Origin: Clostridiaceae bacterium AF10-41
Lineage (GTDB): Bacteria; Bacillota; Clostridia; Clostridiales; Clostridiaceae
DNA: 20,461 bases
Reading direction: 5' to 3'
Assembly (NCBI GenBank): GCA_027686065.1
Contig: JAQCTH010000064.1
Location: 1-20,461, forward strand
Under the pieces are notes generated by a model. That model was not told the origin of the DNA. It saw only the letters and a program-made list of their open reading frames with translations, and ran no database searches. The position numbers were made by a program, and so were the translations under genes. Positions 1 to 7,080 of the stretch are shown one piece after another. Each line of letters opens with the position of its first letter. Position 1 is the first letter of the stretch.

Positions 1-369
1 TACTAAACTTATATACTTATTATCTATACTTACAAGGCTTGTAAATAAAGAAAATATCATAAAACTTACAATTGAAATTATGCAAATTATAAAATATATT
101 ATACTAAATCCAATAGTTGCTGTTAGTTTATCTTTGTAATAAGGTAAAATCACTAACATAAGGGATATTATATGTAATATTATTATTGACAAACTATAAT
201 TTCCCATGACTGAAGTAATTACTATGATTACCAATGATATTATTGATATTAATGCAACAATTTGTATTTTATCTTTTTTATATTTCTGATCAATGCAATA
301 ATTTATTGTTATCATAAACATAGAACATTGAATAATACTATTAATAACATCAAAAAAACCAGTGTACAT
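1..369 (-). CDS. AgrC-like sensor, N-terminal membrane part (partial, runs off window)
   Basis: An open frame of 123 codons begins at an ATG at 369 and continues without a stop to base 1, so the gene is cut by the window edge. An AGGGGA ribosome binding site lies 8 bases upstream. The translation is almost entirely hydrophobic, with about four likely membrane helices (roughly residues 5-23, 36-54, 58-73 and 82-108) separated by short lysine-rich loops such as DQKYKKDKIQ and YYKDKLT. No kinase domain is reached. Position decides the call: it follows agrB and a small agrD-like gene on the same strand, where the peptide-sensing histidine kinase AgrC normally sits, and AgrC proteins begin with a multi-helix sensor domain. 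If so, it would bind the exported peptide outside the cell and signal to a response regulator beyond the window. It could instead be another polytopic membrane protein; the sequence alone does not prove AgrC. Confidence 0.65.
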   Translation of the reverse strand, partial: MYTGFFDVINSIIQCSMFMITINYCIDQKYKKDKIQIVALISIISLVIIVITSVMGNYSLSIIILHIISLMLVILPYYKDKLTATIGFSIIYFIICIISIVSFMIFSLFTSLVSIDNKYISLV

Positions 370-447
370 ATCTAGGGTCCCCTATCTATTTTTTAGTTGC
401 TCCTCTTTTATATCCTACAGTGGATTGCGTATACAGATTAATGTCCC

Positions 448-576
448 CTATCTTAATTTTTTAATTGATTCCGGCATTTCTTCTGCGCCTATTCCTGCTA
501 ATGATGATGGTCCTATATTTATTAGCATTGCTGCTAATAATAATGTAAATGATCCTAAATATTTCTTTATTTTCAT
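448..576 (-). CDS. agrD: AgrD-like cyclic autoinducer prepeptide, no cysteine
   Basis: This 42-codon gene starts at the ATG at 576 behind a strong GGAGG site (spacing 7) and ends at TAG (450-448). The product has the three parts of an AgrD: a basic start (MKIKKY), a hydrophobic amphipathic leader to about residue 21, a short Gly/Ser-rich core (GPSSLAGIGA, residues 22-31), and a charged tail (EEMPESIKKLR, 32-42). The tail resembles the E-x-P-rich AgrD C-terminus that AgrB cleaves. Known AgrD peptides form a thiolactone through cysteine, or occasionally a lactone through serine. No cysteine is encoded here, so Ser24 or Ser25 would have to close the ring. It lies between agrB and the putative agrC, 75 bases from agrB. 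The gene call is firm; that it makes an active cyclic signal is inferred from context. Confidence 0.8.
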   Translation of the reverse strand: MKIKKYLGSFTLLLAAMLINIGPSSLAGIGAEEMPESIKKLR

Positions 577-651
577 TGTTCCACCTCCTTATTTCTATCA
601 TATTCACAAAACTGTAAATGTCTTCATTGTCAAAATTAGTAGTACACCATT

Positions 652-1218
652 CTAGATAGGTTTCCCTTGATATTTATTAAACATTAATATAGCTTGTACT
701 AACATTGTCCAAACTATTATTTGAGAAGCCAATGTAACTTTAAAAATAATAATTGAAACTAAAATTAATGCTACAGAATTTACAATTCCTATCTTCCTAT
801 TTTTTCTAATAAGATCTTCTCTTGTGATTGGCATTCTATTATCTATTATTGGTGCCTTATTATAAATAGAAAATATACTTATTAAATTTAATATAACACA
901 ACTTACCAAGTTTAACTTATTAGTTTCAAATAAAACTATTATTATTGCAACTACTATTAAGGTAGCGATAAAACATTTTATTTGAGTATCTTCATGGTAG
1001 CCACCTATAAATGGCTTTGTAATTGACATTATAAATATTATAAATAGGCTTTCCTTAAAATATCCTATTAACGAAAATATAAAAATTATTATTGAAAACT
1101 TTATAATTTCATATACAAGAATCTTTAAAGCATACTTAGCTTGTTCTATTTGATCATCATTATAATTATTATATTTTCCTAAATCCTCTACAAACCTATA
1201 TATCAGCTTTTCTACCAT
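652..1218 (-). CDS. agrB: AgrB-like prepeptide-processing membrane endopeptidase
   Basis: This 188-residue membrane protein has the usual AgrB length. After a charged N-terminal segment (EDLGKYNNYNDDQIEQAKYAL) come several hydrophobic helices. The AgrB signature KPFIGGYHEDTQIKC is at residues 68-82. His75 and Cys82, seven residues apart, match the catalytic His/Cys pair of staphylococcal AgrB. AgrB cleaves the C-terminal tail of AgrD in the cytoplasmic membrane and helps form and export the ring. The start at 1218 has AGGGGA four bases upstream. The gene is followed by agrD and the putative agrC, so it is probably first in an operon read from a promoter near 1266. The family call is secure. 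The natural substrate is presumably the adjacent cysteine-less AgrD. Confidence 0.92.
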   Translation of the reverse strand: MVEKLIYRFVEDLGKYNNYNDDQIEQAKYALKILVYEIIKFSIIIFIFSLIGYFKESLFIIFIMSITKPFIGGYHEDTQIKCFIATLIVVAIIIVLFETNKLNLVSCVILNLISIFSIYNKAPIIDNRMPITREDLIRKNRKIGIVNSVALILVSIIIFKVTLASQIIVWTMLVQAILMFNKYQGKPI

Positions 1219-1265
1219 AAATCCCCTTTTTTATTTCCAATATTTTATTTAATATTATATTTTAT

Positions 1266-1308
1266 ATTATATCACTTATTTATTTGCGATTCTACATTTT
1301 TCACTGCG
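1266..1308 (-). promoter_or_regulatory. Probable agrB promoter with TGCG direct repeat
   Basis: A perfect TATAAT (1266-1271, read on the minus strand) lies about 50 bases before agrB. Its -35 position holds only TAGAAT, a poor match. Overlapping and just upstream are two TGCG-containing T-rich words with a 20-base period (1285-1288 and 1305-1308). A weak -35 with direct repeats fits a promoter needing an activator, as AgrA-driven promoters do, but the assignment is speculative. Confidence 0.4.
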
Positions 1309-1331
1309 TTTAATGTATATATCTGTATTAA

Positions 1332-1374
1332 TTTTAAAAAATAAGATGTTATATAAATAAATTTATATAACATC
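1332..1374 (-). terminator. Rho-independent terminator downstream of recQ
   Basis: A perfect inverted repeat with 14-base arms and a 2-base loop (1345-1374) is followed on the minus strand by TTATTTTTTAAAA. It lies about 80 bases after the recQ stop and before the agrB promoter, so it should separate recQ from the agr transcript. Confidence 0.65.
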
Positions 1375-1384
1375 ACCTTAATCT

Positions 1385-1440
1385 ATAACTTTTCTGTTAC
1401 ATTTTACTTGTTCCCTGACACCTATTCCCTGATACTTTGT
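1385..1440. repeat. Partial copy of the intergenic repeat family
   Basis: On the minus strand this short AT-rich stretch contains the words TATCAGGGAATAGG and TGTCAGGGAACAAG as a tandem imperfect repeat, then GTAAAATGTAACAG. The same AACAGG / TATCAGG / AACAAG vocabulary forms the inner arms of the larger palindromic elements at 3279-3552 and 15480-15628. The outer CACAGTT arms are absent here, so this looks like a fragment immediately downstream of recQ. Confidence 0.5.
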
Positions 1441-1452
1441 TATGCCCTTGCT

Positions 1453-3210
1453 CTATAAGCTATGAATTACTCTAAGTACTTCCTCACCATATTTTTCGAA
1501 TTTCTTTTCTCCCATACCCCTAATATTAAGTAACTCTTCCTTATCTTTAGGAATTTTATTAGTAAGTTCAATAAGAGTGGAATCAGAAAATATAATATAT
1601 GGTTTAATTCCCAGAATATTTGCTTTTTCTTTTCTCCATAATCTTAGTTTGTTAAATAATTCTTTGTTTTCCATTTTTTCTTCAATATCTTCACTTAGCT
1701 TACAAATCACTTTTTCTTTTGCTTTTAATACTCTTATTGATTTAGGATTTAATTTTAACATTGAATATGTACCTTCTTTCAAATTTACATATTCTAAATC
1801 CAACAATGTCTTAATTAAATCTCTTATAAATTTACTGCTATATTCTTTCATTATTCCATATGTACTTAATTTATCTAATTTGTTTTGAATAATTTTAGGG
1901 CCTTTAAATCCTCTCAAAATATCAATCAATACAGAAATTCCATACATTTCTCTTGTTCTATAAACACACGATAAAATCATTTGAGCTTCTATTGTAAAAT
2001 CTCTAAGTTCTTCATTATTTAAACAATTACTACAATTATTACAATATGGTCTTACCTTTTTATCTCCAAAATAGTTTAAAATTAAATTCCTATAACATTT
2101 ATCATACTCACAGAAATCAACCATATTTTGAAGTTTTCTTATTTCAATTTCTTTTCTTGTATCTCCAGCTGTGGTATATATTAAATATTCTAATGTTCTT
2201 ATATCTTCTCTATTGTACAAAAGATGGCACTCTGTTTTTTCTCCATCTCTACCACCCCTACCTATTTCTTGATAATAAGATTCAAGATTTTTGCACAATG
2301 TAAAATGTATTATATATCTTACATTAGATTTATCAATCCCCATTCCAAATGCATTGGTAGCAATCATAACATTAAAATTATCTTTTAAAAACTCTTCCTG
2401 ATAATAATTTTTTTCTTCATCTTTTAATCCACCATGATACTTTGCTACTTCTATTCCTCTTTCCCTTAAATAATAATATAAAGCATCAACTTCTTTTCTA
2501 GTTGCACAATAAACTATTCCTGCACTTTCTTCATGATCTCGTAAATAATCTTTTACAAACTCTGCTTTATCTTCTTCTTTATGTACACATATTAATAAAT
2601 TTTCTCTATCAAAGCTTCCTAAATATATATATGGATTAATAAATTCTAAAAGTTCTAAAATATCTTTCCTTACTTCACTTGTTGCAGTTGCCGTAAATGC
2701 AGTAACTACCGGTCTTACATTTAAACTTTTTATAAAAGGAGCTATGTATCTATAACTTTTCCTAAAGTCATGTCCCCACATTGAAACACAATGTGCTTCA
2801 TCTATTGCAATTTGACTTATCCAAAGGTTTCTTAACATTTTATTAAAATATTCATTTTCTAATCTTTCTGGGGCTATATACAAAAGTTTGACGTCTCCAT
2901 CATAACATTTTTTTAATATTTCCTTTATTTCGTCTAAACTTTGAGTACTATTTATATATTCAGCCTTTATTCCTATATCATTGATTGAATCAACCTGATC
3001 CTTCATTAATGATATTAAAGGAGATATAACTAAAGTAATTCCATTAAAAATTAAAGCAGGAATCTGATAACAAATTGACTTACCTCCACCTGTTGGCATA
3101 ATACAAAGGCTATCCCTTCCCCTTAAAATATTCGATATTATTTCATTTTGGCCTTCTCTAAAGGAGTTATATCCAAAATATTTTTCTAAAATCTCCATTG
3201 CTTTATTCAT
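1453..3210 (-). CDS. recQ: ATP-dependent DNA helicase RecQ
   Basis: RecQ unwinds DNA 3' to 5' in recombination and stalled-fork repair. The N-terminal helicase domain has Walker A TGGGKS (Lys44) and the DEAH box (137-140) in IDEAHCVSMWGHDFRKSY. The second RecA-like domain carries the family motif YYQEIGRGGRDG. Next comes an RQC zinc site with four cysteines (CEYDKC ... CNNCSNC), then a winged-helix region. The C-terminus is an HRDC domain ending LLNIRGMGEKKFEKYGEEVL. All domains are present and the length (585 residues) is normal. I chose the ATG at 3210, where MNKAMEILEKYFGY matches the usual RecQ beginning and an AAAGGAG site lies upstream. An in-frame GTG at 3222 with its own AAGGAG site is a credible alternative adding four residues. 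No linked repair gene is nearby; it is probably monocistronic. Confidence 0.96.
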   Translation of the reverse strand: MNKAMEILEKYFGYNSFREGQNEIISNILRGRDSLCIMPTGGGKSICYQIPALIFNGITLVISPLISLMKDQVDSINDIGIKAEYINSTQSLDEIKEILKKCYDGDVKLLYIAPERLENEYFNKMLRNLWISQIAIDEAHCVSMWGHDFRKSYRYIAPFIKSLNVRPVVTAFTATATSEVRKDILELLEFINPYIYLGSFDRENLLICVHKEEDKAEFVKDYLRDHEESAGIVYCATRKEVDALYYYLRERGIEVAKYHGGLKDEEKNYYQEEFLKDNFNVMIATNAFGMGIDKSNVRYIIHFTLCKNLESYYQEIGRGGRDGEKTECHLLYNREDIRTLEYLIYTTAGDTRKEIEIRKLQNMVDFCEYDKCYRNLILNYFGDKKVRPYCNNCSNCLNNEELRDFTIEAQMILSCVYRTREMYGISVLIDILRGFKGPKIIQNKLDKLSTYGIMKEYSSKFIRDLIKTLLDLEYVNLKEGTYSMLKLNPKSIRVLKAKEKVICKLSEDIEEKMENKELFNKLRLWRKEKANILGIKPYIIFSDSTLIELTNKIPKDKEELLNIRGMGEKKFEKYGEEVLRVIHSL

Positions 3211-3242
3211 AATGTTAATCACTCCTTTCTCCTTAAGATTCT

Positions 3243-3271
3243 ACCATATTTTTCACTTCTTAAAACAGCAA
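3243..3271 (-). promoter_or_regulatory. Possible recQ promoter
   Basis: On the minus strand TTGCTG (3266-3271) and TATGGT (3243-3248) are separated by 17 bases, just after the edge of the palindromic element and about 30 bases before the recQ start. Both hexamers are imperfect, so the call is tentative. Confidence 0.35.
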
Positions 3272-3278
3272 TAAAAAA

Positions 3279-3552
3279 AAATTGCGAAGCAATTTATTCA
3301 GTGCACAGTTAACACTTCACAATTCACAATTTCTTAGATAAAGTAACAAGTATCAGATAACAAGTATAAGATGGTAAATTTTTAAACGAAATACTGACTA
3401 AATACATAATCTTAATTTATTTTAAAATAAATCCCATCTTATTTTTAATTATGTTTACATTTGTTGTTACCTGATACCTGTTCCCTATAAAATGAGAACA
3501 ACTGTGAAGTGTACCATATTAACTGTGAATTAGAAATTTTACTTCGCAAAAT
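3279..3552. repeat. Large palindromic intergenic element (copy 1)
   Basis: This fills nearly all of the 337-base gap between the 141-residue gene and recQ. The left end is AAATTGC-GAA-GCAATTT (3279-3295), followed by CAGTGCACAGTTAACACTTC and an inner arm with GTAACAAGTATCAGATAACA. The right half is the imperfect reverse complement: GTTGTTACCTGATACCTGTT, then CACTTCACAGTT-type words, ending in a hairpin around TTCGC. An inner stem TAAGATGG / CCATCTTA lies near the centre. The whole can fold into one long interrupted hairpin. It encodes no convincing protein. Two other elements in this window share its end and arm sequences. Its nature (MITE-like or REP-like) is inferred from shape and repetition. 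Confidence 0.75.
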
Positions 3553-3559
3553 ATTACAT

Positions 3560-3985
3560 TTATTGATTTAACATTTGAATTATTTTTTCATTTTGTTCTT
3601 TTGTCAAATTAAGTTTTTCTGTCACATTTAATAGTTTATCGAAAAGTTCATTTTCTCCTATTAAATTTCTTAAATAATTAGTTATGGAATTACTTATTTC
3701 TAAAACTATTTGAAGTCCTTCTATTCTTTCTTCGTCATTAAGTTCATTTTGTTCTATTACTCTATATAATATATAGCCGTAAACAGAACATAATTCAACG
3801 TAGTCTATTATTTCATCTGATGATATTTTACTAATCATATATTCAATTTGTACTGGTGAATATTTTTTGTAAATATCATTATTTATATTAAAATGTAGAG
3901 ATGCATTAATAAATTCATCTTTTAAATTATTTGTTACTTTAGTATTTAAGTAATTTAAAACTAGCCTATATATTATAACATTCAT
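3560..3985 (-). CDS. Hypothetical protein, 141 residues
   Basis: I do not recognise this protein. It is predicted to be soluble and mostly helical, rich in Asn, Ile, Leu, Glu and Lys, without a signal peptide, membrane segment or evident metal motif. The C-terminal third (ENELFDKLLNVTEKLNLTKEQNEKIIQMLNQ) looks amphipathic and could mediate association. The start at 3985 has an AGGGGG site about 10 bases upstream, and composition matches neighbouring genes, so the frame is probably real. It stands alone: the transketolase terminator precedes it and the palindromic element follows its stop codon by about 7 bases. No function can be inferred from context. Confidence 0.75.
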   Translation of the reverse strand: MNVIIYRLVLNYLNTKVTNNLKDEFINASLHFNINNDIYKKYSPVQIEYMISKISSDEIIDYVELCSVYGYILYRVIEQNELNDEERIEGLQIVLEISNSITNYLRNLIGENELFDKLLNVTEKLNLTKEQNEKIIQMLNQ

Positions 3986-4170
3986 TACGATTGTCCCCCT
4001 AAATAATTCCTATAATTATAATTTATCATAATATTGCAAATTTTGAAATTGTATTATATAAAATTTATTATATATTTTTATTGACAATTGGAAGAAGTTC
4101 CTATTTCTGTAATTGTATTATAAAGTCTTATTTTTAATATATAGTATTTATCATAAGAGTCCATATAAAC

Positions 4171-4202
4171 AAAAAACACCTATATACTTATAGGTATTTT
4201 TG
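4171..4202 (-). terminator. Terminator of the transketolase operon
   Basis: On the minus strand ACCTATA and TATAGGT (4195-4189 and 4184-4178) pair around a 4-base loop and are followed by TGTTTTTT. It lies about 15 bases after the stop codon of the transketolase C-terminal subunit gene. Confidence 0.85.
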
Positions 4203-4209
4203 TTATATT

Positions 4210-5133
4210 TTATAATATTTCTTTTACAGCCTTTATAATTTCATCACTTGTTAAACCATATTTTTTCATTAACTCATCAGGAGTTCCTGATTCACCAAAA
4301 GTATCTTTTATTCCTATAGATTTTACTTTTGTTGGCTCACTGCTTGTTACAACTTGAGAAACAGTTGCTCCAAGGCCACCTATTATAGAGTGTTCTTCTG
4401 CTGTAACTATTCCTTTAGTTTCCTTTGCAGCTTTTATTATTAATTCTCTATCTATTGGTTTAATAGTAGATATATTTATAACTCTTGCATTAATTCCTTC
4501 TTCTTTTAGCTTATCAGATGCTTCAATTGCTTTTTGAACCATCATTCCAGTTGCAATTATAGCTACATCATTTCCCTCTCTAAGAGTTACACCTTTTCCT
4601 ATTTCAAATTTATAATTATCATCAAATATATCTTCTGTATTACATCTTCCGAATCTTAAATATACTGGACCTTCAAAGTTCGCTACTGCTTTTGTAGCTT
4701 GCATAGCTTCTCTATGATCAGCTGGTACTATTACAGTCATATTTGGAAGTGAGCACATTAATGCAATATCTTCAACAGATTGATGTGAACCACCATCTTC
4801 TCCAACTGTTATTCCTGCATGAGTTGCAGCTATTTTAACATTCATCTTTGGATAGCATATTGAATTTCTTATAACTTCAAATGCTCTACCTGTAGCAAAT
4901 ACTGCAAAGGTACTAGCAAATGGTATATTACCAACATTAGCAAAACCTGCTGCCATTCCCATTAAATTTTGTTCTGCAATACCAGCATTAAAAAATCTAT
5001 CTTTAAACATATTTTTAAAATCACATGTTTTTGTAGACTTAGAAAGGTCTGCATCAAGTACTACAACTTTTTCATTTTCTTTTCCTAGTTCTACTAATGC
5101 CATTCCATATGATTCTCTTGTTGCTTTTCCCAT
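4210..5133 (-). CDS. Transketolase, C-terminal subunit
   Basis: This 307-residue protein corresponds to the second half of a full-length transketolase: the pyrimidine-binding domain followed by the C-terminal domain. The conserved segment FFNAGIAEQNLMGMAAGFAN contains Glu54, matching the catalytic glutamate that activates thiamine diphosphate. AATHAGITVGEDGGSHQSVED and PADHREAMQA are also typical. It must pair with the N-terminal subunit encoded 12 bases upstream to form the two-carbon ketol transferase of the non-oxidative pentose phosphate pathway. The start has a strong AGGAGG site. Split transketolases are common in clostridia and archaea. It is last in the operon, directly before a terminator. 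Confidence 0.95.
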   Translation of the reverse strand: MGKATRESYGMALVELGKENEKVVVLDADLSKSTKTCDFKNMFKDRFFNAGIAEQNLMGMAAGFANVGNIPFASTFAVFATGRAFEVIRNSICYPKMNVKIAATHAGITVGEDGGSHQSVEDIALMCSLPNMTVIVPADHREAMQATKAVANFEGPVYLRFGRCNTEDIFDDNYKFEIGKGVTLREGNDVAIIATGMMVQKAIEASDKLKEEGINARVINISTIKPIDRELIIKAAKETKGIVTAEEHSIIGGLGATVSQVVTSSEPTKVKSIGIKDTFGESGTPDELMKKYGLTSDEIIKAVKEIL

Positions 5134-5145
5134 TATAAATACCTC

Positions 5146-5958
5146 CTATTTAGTAATTTCCATTATAGCTTGTTCTGTTTGCTCTTTGTTAGGTGCTTGT
5201 CCGTGCCATCCTGCTTGATTTTCCATAAAGCTAACACCTTTTCCTTTTACAGTCTTAGCTATTATTACGCTTGGCTTTCCTTTAACTTCTTCGGCTTTCT
5301 TAAAAGCTTCATCTATTGAATCAAAATCATGTCCATCACATTTAATTACATTAAATCCAAAGCCACTAAACTTTTCATCTAAAGGATTTACTCCCATTAC
5401 TTCTTCATTTTTTCCATCTATTTGTAAACCATTAAAATCAACTATTGCAACTAAATTATCTAATTTATAATGAGCTGCTGCCATAGAAGCTTCCCAAACT
5501 AAACCTTCTTGAAGTTCTCCATCTCCTAGTATTACATATACCTTTGAATTGCTTTTTTGGGCTTTTAGTCCTAATGCCATTCCTACAGCATTTGATATTC
5601 CTTGTCCAAGTGATCCTGTTGATACATCTACTCCTGGAACATGCTTTGAATCTGGATGTCCTTGAAGTAATCCGCCTGTTTTTCTTAATGTCTTTAACTC
5701 TTCCTTAGGGAAAAATCCTTTTTCAGTTAATACTGAATAAAGTGCTGGAGCCGCATGACCTTTACTTAAGACAAATCTATCTCTTTCTTCCCATTTAGGA
5801 TTACTAACATTTATATTCATTTTTTCATAATATAAATATGTTAATATATCAGCACAAGATAATGATCCTCCTGGATGCCCTGACTTTGATTCATAAAGCA
5901 TTTCAATTATATTTTTTCTAACATTCTTTGATACAGAAATTAAGTTTTCTTTATTCAT
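5146..5958 (-). CDS. Transketolase, N-terminal subunit
   Basis: This 270-residue protein is the thiamine-diphosphate-binding half of transketolase. It has SGHPGGSLSCADIL near residue 27 (His28 is a conserved active-site histidine), SKGHAAPALY, and the ThDP/metal motif GDGELQEG at about residue 145 closing with DFNGLQIDG. The next gene supplies the other half, so the enzyme works as a heteromeric complex on xylulose-5-phosphate and ribose-5-phosphate. It starts at 5958 behind a GGTGG site and ends 12 bases before its partner, consistent with coupled translation. It lies 17 bases after the LacI-family gene, placing both in one transcript. Confidence 0.95.
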   Translation of the reverse strand: MNKENLISVSKNVRKNIIEMLYESKSGHPGGSLSCADILTYLYYEKMNINVSNPKWEERDRFVLSKGHAAPALYSVLTEKGFFPKEELKTLRKTGGLLQGHPDSKHVPGVDVSTGSLGQGISNAVGMALGLKAQKSNSKVYVILGDGELQEGLVWEASMAAAHYKLDNLVAIVDFNGLQIDGKNEEVMGVNPLDEKFSGFGFNVIKCDGHDFDSIDEAFKKAEEVKGKPSVIIAKTVKGKGVSFMENQAGWHGQAPNKEQTEQAIMEITK

Positions 5959-5975
5959 AACTTACACCACCCAAT

Positions 5976-6980
5976 CTATTTTACTGTTTTTCTCTCAACT
6001 AAATAAGGTTTTAAATTTATAACTTTTTTTGTATTATTATTGTTTTTTGCAATATCCATTAATAGAACAAAAGCTTCTTTTCCCATATTATAAATAGGCT
6101 GTGCAACACTTGTCAATTCTGGTTCTATAAAGGAGCAAATTCCAATATTATCATATCCCAATATACTTATGTCTTTTGGTACATTAAAACCTTTTCTTAT
6201 TAGATATTTAATCCCACCTATAGCCATTACATCACTACTATAAAATATTGCATCTATTTTCTGATTCTTATCTATTAATCTTTCTGTTGCTTTGATTCCG
6301 CCCTCCAATGAAATTTCCTCTTCTTCAATTAACTCTTGATTAAAAATATTATATCTGCTAGCTATTTTAGAAAAGTAACCAAGTCTTGAATTAGATATGA
6401 TTTCATTTTTATTAGAACCAATGAAGGCTATATTTTTACATTCCCTTTTTATTAAATAGTCTAAACCTATTTTTATCCCCTGTTCATTGTCGCAAAAAAC
6501 ACCATTGATATCTTCTTCTATATCATCTATATGCCTGTCAACAATTACAAATGGAATTTCATTAGATTTTAGCATATTAATTAAATTATTCTTCTTGCTA
6601 CTTGCTATAATTATTACTCCGTCTACTAACTTACTTATTAATAACCTTATGTATTCCTCTTCTCTTTTTCCGCTATTAAAAGTATTACATAAGATAATGC
6701 TATAACCTTCCTTTTCAGCTTCTATCTCTATAGCTTTTGCCATTTCTGCAAAGAATGGATTTTCTATATCTGGAATAACAAAACCTATGGTATAACTTTT
6801 TTGGGTACTTAAACCTCTTGCAAATGAATTTGGTATATAGTTAAATTCCTTTGCTACTTCTAAAATTCTATTTCTTGTTTCTTCTGAAACACTTATATCT
6901 TTATTATTTAATACCATTGATGCTGTAGTTCTAGATACATTTGCATATTTTGCTATGTCCAGAAGTGTTATCTTCCTCAT
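5976..6980 (-). CDS. LacI-family transcriptional regulator, RbsR-like
   Basis: The 334-residue protein has the classic LacI layout. The N-terminal helix-turn-helix (TLLDIAKYANVSRTTASMVLN, about residues 5-25) is followed by the hinge region and a periplasmic-binding-protein-like sugar sensor domain starting at about residue 60 (YTIGFVIPDIENPFF). I chose the ATG at 6980 because AAGGAG lies eight bases before it. A GTG nine bases further upstream would overlap that site and has none of its own. It is first in a transcript with the two transketolase halves and follows ribokinase, so it most likely responds to ribose or a pentose phosphate and controls this module. A good LacI-type operator sits in front of rbsK (8025-8046). 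The inducer is inferred from context only. Confidence 0.9.
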   Translation of the reverse strand: MRKITLLDIAKYANVSRTTASMVLNNKDISVSEETRNRILEVAKEFNYIPNSFARGLSTQKSYTIGFVIPDIENPFFAEMAKAIEIEAEKEGYSIILCNTFNSGKREEEYIRLLISKLVDGVIIIASSKKNNLINMLKSNEIPFVIVDRHIDDIEEDINGVFCDNEQGIKIGLDYLIKRECKNIAFIGSNKNEIISNSRLGYFSKIASRYNIFNQELIEEEEISLEGGIKATERLIDKNQKIDAIFYSSDVMAIGGIKYLIRKGFNVPKDISILGYDNIGICSFIEPELTSVAQPIYNMGKEAFVLLMDIAKNNNNTKKVINLKPYLVERKTVK

Positions 6981-7019
6981 AAATTCCACTCCTTATTGCA
7001 ATTTTACATATAAAATTAT

Positions 7020-7048
7020 ATCATAATTTATTAATATTTATTTGACAA
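7020..7048 (-). promoter_or_regulatory. Promoter for the regulator-transketolase operon
   Basis: On the minus strand TTGTCA (7043-7048) and TATGAT (7020-7025) are separated by 17 bases, about 40 bases before the regulator start. Upstream of the -35, ATTAGTAAAA repeats one half of the operator in front of rbsK, hinting at weak autoregulation. Confidence 0.6.
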
Positions 7049-7080
7049 TTTTACTAATAATTTTGATTACTTATAATTTT

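Noticed and set aside
362..655. Plus-strand open frame of 97 codons
   Set aside because: It is antisense to agrD and its flanks, starts at GTG without a binding site, and has no recognisable domain. The minus-strand agrD has a strong GGAGG site.
3279..3552. CRISPR array or insertion sequence in the recQ upstream gap
   Set aside because: The repeats are inverted and irregular rather than direct with uniform spacers, and no transposase frame is present.
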